A stretch of DNA of 44,976 bases from positions 1 through 44,976 of the forward strand of contig JAHHHL010000050.1 in assembly GCA_019359375.1 (NCBI GenBank). Direction: 5' to 3'. Each line of letters begins with the position of its first letter. The stretch's first letter is position 1. Below the pieces are notes generated by a model. It did no database searches, was not told where the DNA came from, and was given only the letters and a program-made list of their open reading frames with translations. Shown here in pieces: positions 1 through 6,974 of this stretch. A program made the translations under genes and the position numbers. The DNA comes from Lyngbya sp. HA4199-MV5 (GTDB lineage Bacteria > Cyanobacteriota > Cyanobacteriia > Leptolyngbyales > Leptolyngbyaceae).

Positions 1-130
1 TAGCTCACCCAATCTCGCATGGTGTTCTCCTGTTTCGAGCGATACTTGTATGCTCCCAGACTTTCGCTCCTGATTCCCTCACAGCATTGCTTCTACACAC
101 TTCTGCCTAATGGATAGAGCCGTGTGTGAG

Positions 131-186
131 GGCAGGCGCGACCATGCTGATACCAGTTTCGGAGCTGAATTGATGACGCGCCCTAG
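131..186. repeat. ISAs1-like terminal sequence (relic)
   Basis: This stretch ends in GAATTGATGACGCGCCCTAG. It is closely matched, in the same orientation, by the right half of the small element at 41058-41188, including the upstream ATGCTGA-ACC block. It is best read as one end of a family of small inverted-repeat elements. The other end was not found in the window. It lies directly beside the transposase relic at 190-425, but its orientation suggests the two pieces may come from different insertions. Confidence 0.5.
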
Positions 187-189
187 ACC

Positions 190-425
190 GAATGACAATT
201 ACATTGCCCACCGCCAGAACTTTCGAGGCATTGAGCATGACTTTTATCAAACCCAAGAGCAGGGGCATGGACGATAAGAAATTCGGCGCTATTGGGCGAT
301 CGGGAAAACAGAATATTTGCCTGGTACCGAGGACTGGGCAAAGTGAACGACGATTGGTTGTGTGGAATCGATTATCGTACCCCGACGATCGTGTATTTTG
401 GTTAAACCAGGAAGACAGTAGGATT
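190..425 (+). pseudogene. Decayed ISAs1-family transposase fragment
   Basis: The frame running through 232-423 (not the longest ATG frame here) reads HDFYQTQEQGHGR, a stop, then EIRRYWAIGKTEYLPG, then EDWAK, a stop, and TIGCVES. This matches the central block of ISAs1/H-repeat transposases, where HGRxExRRYW is followed about 20 residues later by W..L.TIGMVES. At least two in-frame stops and the loss of both ends make it non-functional. The 78-codon ATG frame over the same bases has no family resemblance and is probably spurious. Recognition is from remembered family motifs. Confidence 0.6.
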
Positions 426-1262
426 TAGCACAACTTAATCAAAATCAAGCTTTGCGGTGGGCTCTCTTAAATTGATCGTTTTTCTGCCTGGACAATGGGG
501 TACACCTTACAGGACGGCAGTACGACGTTTTACAAAGTGATAGCGCTTCTGATGTGAAGGCGACAGATCGAGATGTTTCTTCTTGAATACAACGTTTTCC
601 AATTTGCTAAGGTACACCTTACTCCCTTGACTCCTTGACTCCCTGCATGGATCTGTACTTCACTTGATCGAAAATTGCTGTATCTTTACTCCAACGACTT
701 GGGTATTTTTACTCAATGTATTTTGACTCGATGGAAGAAAGGCTTAGAGGATGAGGATTTGGCGTATCTTGCTGAAAGCGTAGCATTGCTATAAGTTCCC
801 AGCTCCTACTTGCTTTATGCCGTCTTTACAAGTATTTGTATGCAACTGAAGGGCTGCAAACTAACAGTATCTCGTCAATCCATGTCGTTCAAGCGTTTAT
901 CCGCTAAGCGCTTGCTGTTGGCATAGAACTGCTTAGTAAAGTCTCCGTAATCGTACTAGGCAATGCGATCGAGAATTAGCTAGCTTACAGGTGTAGTGTG
1001 TACTGCTGTTGCGATAGACCTTCAGTCAGTAATTCTACAGTCCATCCTTAAAGCCTTGAGCACGGTACGTGCCTTTGAGACTGATTCTCATTTTTAATGA
1101 GGATGCAGTACCCTTCAAGACACAAAAAAGCAACTCTTTTTTCCTGTGTAGATGTGCATCTTCGCAAGTTGTGAGACATCAAACACTGCCAGATGAATTG
1201 CTTCTCCTCCCAAAGGCATTGTGATTGTGTCGAGACATCAGCACTAGAGCATCCGATTAGCC
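426..1262. other. Gene-poor region
   Basis: No convincing gene is visible. A 45-codon open stretch around 640-792 ends ...LAYLAESVALL but has no start codon and no family I recognise, so it may be another relic. The sequence GGTACACCTTAC occurs twice (about 499 and 611), and TTGACTCC-type repeats lie near 625-645. A palindromic site at 1076-1101 is listed separately. Confidence 0.5.
1076..1101. promoter_or_regulatory. Palindromic Fur/PerR-like operator candidate
   Basis: TGAGACTGATTCTCA (1076-1090) is a 7-1-7 palindrome with one mismatched pair and resembles the Fur-family layout TGATAATnATTATCA. It overlaps a second perfect inverted repeat, CTCATTTTTAATGAG (1087-1101). The site lies about 160 bp upstream of the PEP-CTERM gene. 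Assignment to Fur or PerR is inference from the pattern only. Confidence 0.3.
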
Positions 1263-1958
1263 ATGCCTACTCTCCAACCGCCCACATCTGAAAAGACAGC
1301 TAAACTATGCTGTACTGCGATCGCAAGCCTTATTTCTCTTGGTTTGGTCGCAGTGACAAAACCTGCTGATGCCTTTAGCGTAACCTATAACTTTACAGTT
1401 CAAGTGACTAGCGATGCCTACGAATCACAAGGTTTGCTCAGCGGCACTACCCAGGAAGGCAGCTTTACTTATAACAGTGATGGTTTAACGCCTTATAAAG
1501 GGGATGACTTAGTAGAAACTAAGGACGAATATGTCTCTCCATCTAAAGGAAATTTAACCCTCACCTTTAACTTTCTAAACAACCGTTATCTTGAGAAAGA
1601 TGACCTGAATTATGGCAGCGAGTTCTACGTTCCTGACTACCCAGCCGCACTGTTTACTGATGGTAAATTGCTAGGGCTAGATTATCTGGTTGTCCCGTCC
1701 CAATTCCAACCACCTCAAAGTGCGCTCGGTTTTCGCATTTACAAAGATGCGTTTTATGTCGGCTCAATCGACAGTTCCTCTAACGGCAGTGGGCTGTTGG
1801 TGGGTACTGTCGCATATATCAACACGGCTACGTTGCCTGCACCACCTCCACCCAGCAATGGTGTAGCGGCTGTCCCAGAACCGTCTGAAATTGGTGGCGC
1901 GATCGTTGCTATCAGCGTTTTGGGCTTTTGGATGAGAACGGCAAAAGGTAGAAGGTAA
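1263..1958 (+). CDS. PEP-CTERM sorting-domain exported protein
   Basis: A 231-residue exported protein. The N-terminus is a signal peptide: a short charged segment, a hydrophobic stretch (about residues 15-32), and an ADA-type cleavage region near 36. The C-terminus reads AVPEPSEIGGAIVAISVLGF followed by a basic tail (about 203-231), the VPEP motif, transmembrane helix and arginines of PEP-CTERM proteins. That tail is known to be recognised by an exosortase and processed for surface or matrix delivery. The middle is Thr/Ser/Gly/Tyr-rich and looks like a beta-rich surface domain; I recognise no named domain. No exosortase gene is in the window. A palindromic operator candidate lies upstream. 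Confidence 0.8.
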   Translation: MPTLQPPTSEKTAKLCCTAIASLISLGLVAVTKPADAFSVTYNFTVQVTSDAYESQGLLSGTTQEGSFTYNSDGLTPYKGDDLVETKDEYVSPSKGNLTLTFNFLNNRYLEKDDLNYGSEFYVPDYPAALFTDGKLLGLDYLVVPSQFQPPQSALGFRIYKDAFYVGSIDSSSNGSGLLVGTVAYINTATLPAPPPPSNGVAAVPEPSEIGGAIVAISVLGFWMRTAKGRR

Positions 1959-2041
1959 AGGGTAAACAGTCGCACTCAGCGTCAGCTTAAATCTCTTTAC
2001 CCTTGCTACTCAGAACTCACAACTCTACCGACCCTGCCTCT

Positions 2042-3145
2042 CTACGCTGGGTGGAAGTAAAACCCGGCTCCTAAAACGGCGTAGGTTGCCAGCAGCAGCA
2101 CGCCCTCAAGCCAGTTGGAGCGACCGTCCAAACTGATGAGATTTGCCAGTGCGACCGCAATGATGATAGCAACCACTTCAAAAAGGTTGAAGCTTAAGTC
2201 CATCGGTTGCCCGATCGCCTGACCCACTAACACCAGAATGGGTGCAACGAGCAGTGCCACCAGCAAACTTGACCCCATCGCTACGGATACAGACAGATCC
2301 ATATTATTTTTGACGGCAACGCGCACGGCTGTAACGTACTCTGCTGCTCCTCCGACTAAAGGCAACAAGATCACACCTGTGAAGAGTGGCGTTAGCCCCA
2401 GCCCTTTGGTCGCTTCTTCCACAGCGCCGACAAAAATCTCAGACTCAAACGCGACGGCGATCGTGGCAACCAGCAGCACACCAATCCAAAGCGGCAAGTT
2501 GGGCTTGTGAGGATGCGGGGTTGCAGGAGCACTGGCATCATCTCCTTGTTCAGTTTCTAGCTCGGCAACGCCGACATCGTAGAGATAGCTATGCGTTTTT
2601 AAAGAAAACAACAGCGTGAGTGCGTAGACCACAATCAGCACGATCGCCACCGTGACTGACAGGCGATTAACGGTTACCTGTTCCACGACATTCGAGGTTG
2701 AAATGACCATCGCTGGAAGCACAACCGCCGTGACTGCTAACGTCATCGTTGAGCCGTTCACCCGCGCCACGATCGGCTGAAACTCCTGCTCTTTGTAGCG
2801 CAACCCACCCAGGAACATAGACAGACCCATCACCAACAGCAAATTGCTGATGATCGTCCCTGTGATGCTGGCTTTAACAATGTCAACCAAGCCAGCCTTT
2901 AAAGCGGATAGTGCAATAATCAACTCGGTCGCATTGCCAAAAACGGCATTCAATAGCCCACCGATTGATGGTCCTGTCGCTACGGCAACTTCCTCGGTTG
3001 CGGTGCTCAGCCAAATTGCCAATGGCACAATGGCGATCGCAGACAGAACAAAAACCACCAAAGCATCCCACTCAAGAGACTCTGCCGCTATAGAAATCGG
3101 CACGAAGACTAGCAAACCGAGCGAAATAAGGTTCTTAATTGACAT
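2042..3145 (-). CDS. cax: Ca2+/H+ antiporter (CAX family, CaCA superfamily)
   Basis: A 367-residue membrane protein with about 11 hydrophobic helices, exchanging Ca2+ (or another divalent cation) for protons. The first alpha-repeat is canonical: GNATELIIALSAL at residues 70-82, with acidic E74. The second repeat reads GGAAEYVTAV (265-274) and GSSLLVAL (291-298), where CAX proteins usually have GNAAEH and SLQIAL. The acidic residue (E269) is kept but the Asn, His and Gln are changed. A Glu/Asp-rich loop with His (about 194-213) separates the halves, as in other CAX proteins. It stands alone on the minus strand. Family assignment is firm; ion specificity is uncertain because of the altered second repeat. 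Confidence 0.88.
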   Translation of the reverse strand: MSIKNLISLGLLVFVPISIAAESLEWDALVVFVLSAIAIVPLAIWLSTATEEVAVATGPSIGGLLNAVFGNATELIIALSALKAGLVDIVKASITGTIISNLLLVMGLSMFLGGLRYKEQEFQPIVARVNGSTMTLAVTAVVLPAMVISTSNVVEQVTVNRLSVTVAIVLIVVYALTLLFSLKTHSYLYDVGVAELETEQGDDASAPATPHPHKPNLPLWIGVLLVATIAVAFESEIFVGAVEEATKGLGLTPLFTGVILLPLVGGAAEYVTAVRVAVKNNMDLSVSVAMGSSLLVALLVAPILVLVGQAIGQPMDLSFNLFEVVAIIIAVALANLISLDGRSNWLEGVLLLATYAVLGAGFYFHPA

Positions 3146-3455
3146 AGCGCTATGGGAAGAAATAAGCGGTGAATGGGCTGTATCAGTAAACGGGCAGTAG
3201 AGAAAGCAATATCATTAGCTACAGGCGTTGCCAGTGTAACCGAAGTTTGCCAATGCTTTAACCCCACGCTTAAACTTTAACGACGTACGATTACATGCCT
3301 CTTACTTAGCCCTCTTCCGTAAGTAGGAGGTTCATCCGGTCTTTAAACTAGAATTCCCCCCCAGCACGTTACTAACGGAGCCAGGTTTCTAGGGAACGTA
3401 GCCTGCTCAGCCCACTAATCGATCGCCGCAGATTGCTACAACTAGAAAAAATAAG
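3146..3455. other. Intergenic region, no gene seen
   Basis: Between cax and the hairpin at 3456 I see no open frame with protein-like composition and no recognisable RNA gene. The cax promoter should lie at the left edge, reading leftwards. Confidence 0.5.
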
Positions 3456-3519
3456 CTAGTTGAGGTTCCTCAAGACCTCTGAGGTTTTCAAAACCTTGGA
3501 GGTTTAAGAACTCGACTAG
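3456..3519. ncRNA. Long imperfect hairpin, possible structured RNA
   Basis: Nested inverted repeats cover 64 nt. The outer arms are CTAGTTGAGGTTC and GAACTCGACTAG. The inner arms ACCTCTGAGGTTTT and AAAACCTTGGAGGT pair over 14 positions with two G-U wobbles around a minimal loop. A terminator-like stem follows within 15 nt. It could be a small RNA, a palindromic element or DNA-level structure. No promoter was identified. Confidence 0.4.
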
Positions 3520-3520
3520 A

Positions 3521-3557
3521 CAAAAAAATAAGCCCCCGGAGGTCGGTGGGGGCTTTG
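3521..3557 (-). terminator. Rho-independent terminator candidate
   Basis: AGCCCCC (3531-3537) pairs with GGGGGCT (3548-3554). Read on the minus strand, the stem is followed by TTATTTTTTTG, a good U-tract, so it would stop transcripts coming from the right (the GAF/kinase-like gene ending at 4056). Read on the plus strand it has only a short TTT tail, so it could act weakly in both directions. Confidence 0.6.
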
Positions 3558-3788
3558 ATACGTGAAGGAGTAATGAGGTTGTAGTGCAATTGTACTAACT
3601 CGGGGCGGCTCTGTCAACCTTGGATAAAATTTGGGGCGGCTGTTGTGAATTTCTGGGCAAACCTAAGATTCGTTGCGGAATTGGAGTGAGTTGGTGTGGA
3701 AAAGTAGACAAGTGTTTTATCAGCCCTACCAGCTTCTGCGTGGGTTGATGAATGCTGTGATGCTTGCCCCTCATCCAACGGATCTTTC
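3558..3788. other. Intergenic region, no gene seen
   Basis: The phrase GGGGCGGCT occurs twice (about 3602 and 3632). A 77-codon frame beginning at 3673 overlaps the start of the next gene out of frame, and nothing in its composition supports it. Confidence 0.4.
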
Positions 3789-4040
3789 ATGCCAAATTAC
3801 TCTTCTCCAACCCCGAGCGCCACATCCTCTGTGCCAGCCAGTTTGCCGAATCAGGCTGAAGCCTCAACGCATAGTATGCCCAGCAATGCGGTGCTTGGGA
3901 GTGTGATGATCGCAGTCGCGTTTAGTGTAACTCTGTTGGCGTTGGGCTATAGGCGGTATCGTACCTGCCAGCGATCGCGCCTGCTGAAACGACAAATCGC
4001 CATGCTAGAAGCCATGTGGCGCATTAGCTCAACCAAATGA
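3789..4040 (+). CDS. Small single-pass membrane protein, function unknown
   Basis: An 83-residue protein: a Ser/Pro/Thr-rich N-terminus, one hydrophobic helix (about residues 35-53, VLGSVMIAVAFSVTLLALGY), and a strongly basic amphipathic tail (YRRYRTCQRSRLLKRQIAMLEAMWRISS). The helix followed by arginines predicts the tail in the cytoplasm. The tail could form a short coiled coil. The layout is protein-like and resembles small cyanobacterial membrane proteins, but I cannot name a family. It converges on the kinase-like gene with 15 nt between stop codons. Confidence 0.5.
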   Translation: MPNYSSPTPSATSSVPASLPNQAEASTHSMPSNAVLGSVMIAVAFSVTLLALGYRRYRTCQRSRLLKRQIAMLEAMWRISSTK

Positions 4041-4055
4041 ATTTGCTTGTCAGAC

Positions 4056-5609
4056 TCAACCTTCTTGACCGTTGGTTGTGACGGGCTGGTCAGCCTTTTG
4101 TGGCAGGCTAATGACATAGCGATAGCCAGTTTCAGAGGTGTTCTGGATTGTGATCTGACCGTTATGCATTTCAGCCAGGTGGCGACTGAGCAACAAGCCA
4201 AGATTTCGGTTAGACGGAGGTTTTACTTTTTCTAGCGTCACGTCAAGGCGATCGGTGGCGGTGGCTGTTTTCGCAACGGTGCTCTTTGCAGATGGCTCAC
4301 CATTCAGCGCGGGATGAGCGGTCGCTGAGTGAGCCGAGTGGTAAGCGGTGGGGCTTTCCAATTCTGTGTTGTGGGCGAGTGGGAATGACAGAGGACGCGC
4401 CACAGTTTCAGCGTTGACTTCTGGGTAGGGAAGTCCTTCTCCTAGCCAGGGGTGAGATACCCAGATCGAGAGGATGAGATGGTTGTTGCGATGAGACACA
4501 TGGATGCGAATAACGCTGCCAGCATTGGAGGCGTGAATCACGCTAAACACCAGATGGTAGAGCATTTGCCGGACTTTATCCTTATCTAAAAGCCAGATTC
4601 GACGACCCGGCTCGACAGACAGAGAAATTTGTTGTTCACGGCGATGGGCTGCTTGAATCAGAGTATTAATTGCCTGCTGACACAGCATTTCAATATCGAC
4701 AGAGGCAAGCTGCAACTGGCTACTGTCTTTGAGGTTGGATAGCTCTAAGATCTCGTTGACCAGCGACAGTAAGTATTGCCCACTGTGGTGAATAATCCCC
4801 AAGTATTCTTTTTGCTTCTTGGTGAGCGGACCATAGATTTCACGGGTAAGTACGCTCGCCATCCCCATGACTGAGGTAAGCGGTGTGCAAAGCTCTTGCG
4901 TAAGTTGGCTCAGTAACTCCACTTTTAGTTGACTGGCGATCGTGGTGCTGGAAAGAACTGTTGCCGCAGTTTGATCCGATACTTTGACATCAGCCACTTT
5001 AGCCACACTTTTACGTGCGCTGCTTTTGGCAAGGGTCGGCAAGATTGTCTGCGGCTTCAAGGTCTGCTGACGCTCAAATTCGCTCATGCTCCAGCGGGCG
5101 GTTAGCTCTAAAAACTCAATGTCTTTGTGAGTAAAAAGGTGCGACCTTACGTCCATCACCGCCAGAGTGCCAATGCAACACCCTGTCGATGTCGTCAGCG
5201 GCACACTCAGATATGCTCGAATGCCGTACTGCTGGGTCAACAGGCTATTGGCAAAGGCTGGATGCGTAAACGTGTCTTCGATCGCCAATACTTGATGGCT
5301 ATCGACCACATGGGTACAGAATGATTCACTGCGCGGTAGTTGGCGTGATGTCGCCAGGGGATTCATCAACCCCAGCCGCGACAGCCCTGTAGATGACTTG
5401 AAGTGCTGGCTGTGCTGATCCATTAAGCTCAAGACAGAAACAGGCGTATTGAGGAAGTGTGCGGCTGTTTGAGTAGCTTCATCAAAGACAGCAATCTGCC
5501 CCAGATCGAGCAGTCCTAACTCTGCGATCGCCAACATGCGTCGCTCCTCTCTTGCTGCAACCGTCTCACCGTCAAGGCGACAAAACAACCGATTATCAGG
5601 GTGTATCAT
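4056..5609 (-). CDS. GAF-domain protein with degenerate histidine-kinase module
   Basis: A GTG at 5636 and an ATG at 5609 are both possible starts; I chose the ATG, preceded by GGGGGACAAAGG, giving 517 residues. Residues about 25-180 form a GAF domain, with the phrases SLMDQHSQHFKSSTGL and FCTHVVDSHQVLAIEDT typical of GAF domains heading cyanobacterial sensors. A low-complexity linker leads to a DHp-like helix pair (about 220-290) reading TQELCTPLTSVMGMASVL. The H-box histidine is replaced by Gln (Q238), where a true kinase has SHELRTPL. The ATPase-like region (about 310-510) lacks a recognisable N-box asparagine (FSVIHAS where LSNAIKF is usual) and a clear DxGxG box, and carries a Ser/Thr/Ala-rich insertion. 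It is probably a non-catalytic sensor or scaffold. No partner regulator is adjacent. Confidence 0.75.
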   Translation of the reverse strand: MIHPDNRLFCRLDGETVAAREERRMLAIAELGLLDLGQIAVFDEATQTAAHFLNTPVSVLSLMDQHSQHFKSSTGLSRLGLMNPLATSRQLPRSESFCTHVVDSHQVLAIEDTFTHPAFANSLLTQQYGIRAYLSVPLTTSTGCCIGTLAVMDVRSHLFTHKDIEFLELTARWSMSEFERQQTLKPQTILPTLAKSSARKSVAKVADVKVSDQTAATVLSSTTIASQLKVELLSQLTQELCTPLTSVMGMASVLTREIYGPLTKKQKEYLGIIHHSGQYLLSLVNEILELSNLKDSSQLQLASVDIEMLCQQAINTLIQAAHRREQQISLSVEPGRRIWLLDKDKVRQMLYHLVFSVIHASNAGSVIRIHVSHRNNHLILSIWVSHPWLGEGLPYPEVNAETVARPLSFPLAHNTELESPTAYHSAHSATAHPALNGEPSAKSTVAKTATATDRLDVTLEKVKPPSNRNLGLLLSRHLAEMHNGQITIQNTSETGYRYVISLPQKADQPVTTNGQEG

Positions 5610-5820
5610 TCCGAGCCTTTGTCCCCCGTGTGTCACCGTAAAACCGTTGCCAAGCCTCAGTAGCTTTAAAGGGCGGTTTTGAAGAGTGGCTTTAAACTAT
5701 ACCCATCGTTCCCTAACCTTTGGAGGGATGAACGTCTAGGAGCAGGAGAGATTACTGAACTTTCTGCCTCATCGGTTTTACAGACAGGAGAGAATACGGA
5801 GAGCAGAGGGTAACAGGTAA

Positions 5821-6816
5821 TTATTCATGCGTTGAGCCGTCGGGCAACGTTGCACCTTGAAGGTTGGCTCCCATTAAATTTGCGCTACTCAATTCTGCTT
5901 TCGCTAAATTTGCGTCGGTCAGGTTTGCATCACGCAAGTCCGCACGCCCAAGATAGGCTTCAATGAGGGTTGCCTCGGTCAAATCAGCGTGATGCAGGGT
6001 TGTCCGGCTCAAGTCGGCTCGATTAAACCGCGCCCGTCGCAGGATGGCATACGCAAAGTTGACTTTGCTTAAGGTCGCCTGGGTCAGATTGGCTTCGGTC
6101 AGATTGACGTGCTTTAAAGTTGCGTCGGTGAGGTTGGCGCGCTCCAGTTTGGCGTTGGTTAAATTAGCTTGACTGAGATCAGCGTCAATAAGAATCGCGT
6201 CGGTTAAAAAGCTGCTCTGTAATGTGGCTCCGATCAGGTTGGCTTCTGTGAGGTTGGCTTCTCTCAGGCTGGTTTCGGTCAGATTCGCACGGCGCAAATC
6301 AGCCTTGGTCAAATCAGCTCCATTGAGATTCGCGCCACGCAGGTCGGCATGGCGTAAATCGATCCCACGCAGGTTTGCCCCTTCATAGCAGCGCTTTTCG
6401 TAACGCAGATTCGCGCCTCGTAGACAGGCTCCCCGAAGGTTGGCGCTACCTAAGTTCACGCTTCGTAGGTCAGCACTAATCAGGTTGGCATCAAGAAGCG
6501 TTGCCAGGGTAATATCAGCTCCACGCAAATCAGCACCGTAGAGAATGGCTCCGTGGAGGTCGGCATCGCGTAGTTTGGCATTAATCAGGTCTGCTTGACT
6601 CAGATTTGCGCCGCTAAGACGGGTGCCTACCAGGTTTGCTTTGCTCAGGTTGGCGCGATTGAGGTATGCCAAGACCAGATTTGCGCCGCGCAGATCGGTG
6701 CCTGTGAGATCTGCGCCAATGAGATCGGCTCCGCTCAGATCAATGCCGCAGAGATTGGCACCGCGAAAGTCGGTTTCGCCTGCTTTGTAGCGTTGCAGTA
6801 GCTCGATCGCATCCAT
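5821..6816 (-). CDS. Pentapeptide-repeat protein
   Basis: A protein of 331 residues from the ATG at 6816 (MDAIELLQRYKAGETDFRGANL, the usual opening of this family). An upstream in-frame ATG at 6873 would add 19 unlikely residues. From about residue 14 to the end it is an almost unbroken series of A(D/N)LxxA pentapeptides, roughly 60 in all, predicting a right-handed quadrilateral beta-helix. One break near residues 148-156 (RYEKRCYEGAN) interrupts the repeat. There is no signal peptide or membrane helix, so it is probably cytoplasmic. Some pentapeptide proteins mimic DNA and protect gyrase, but most cyanobacterial ones have no known function. Confidence 0.9.
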   Translation of the reverse strand: MDAIELLQRYKAGETDFRGANLCGIDLSGADLIGADLTGTDLRGANLVLAYLNRANLSKANLVGTRLSGANLSQADLINAKLRDADLHGAILYGADLRGADITLATLLDANLISADLRSVNLGSANLRGACLRGANLRYEKRCYEGANLRGIDLRHADLRGANLNGADLTKADLRRANLTETSLREANLTEANLIGATLQSSFLTDAILIDADLSQANLTNAKLERANLTDATLKHVNLTEANLTQATLSKVNFAYAILRRARFNRADLSRTTLHHADLTEATLIEAYLGRADLRDANLTDANLAKAELSSANLMGANLQGATLPDGSTHE

Positions 6817-6974
6817 CGTATGTGTCGTCCCGGCGATGATTGTACTGGTGCCAGCAGTCCAATTCTCTAACACGTTGAGCGGCGTGACTGGGCGCGGTGG
6901 CTGAAGAAAAGATCTGGTGACTTGCCTAGTGTGCCCATTGGCGGTTACAACTTACGAATCATGTTTGAGCGCTT

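Noticed and set aside
192-428. 78-codon ATG frame at the window start
   Set aside because: The transposase-like reading lies in a different, stop-containing frame; this one has no resemblance to a known protein.
640-792. Open stretch ending LAYLAESVALL
   Set aside because: There is no start codon or ribosome-binding site, and no family is recognisable; it may be a relic but cannot be supported as a gene.
3673-3906. 77-codon plus-strand frame
   Set aside because: It overlaps the more credible small membrane-protein gene out of frame and has atypical composition.
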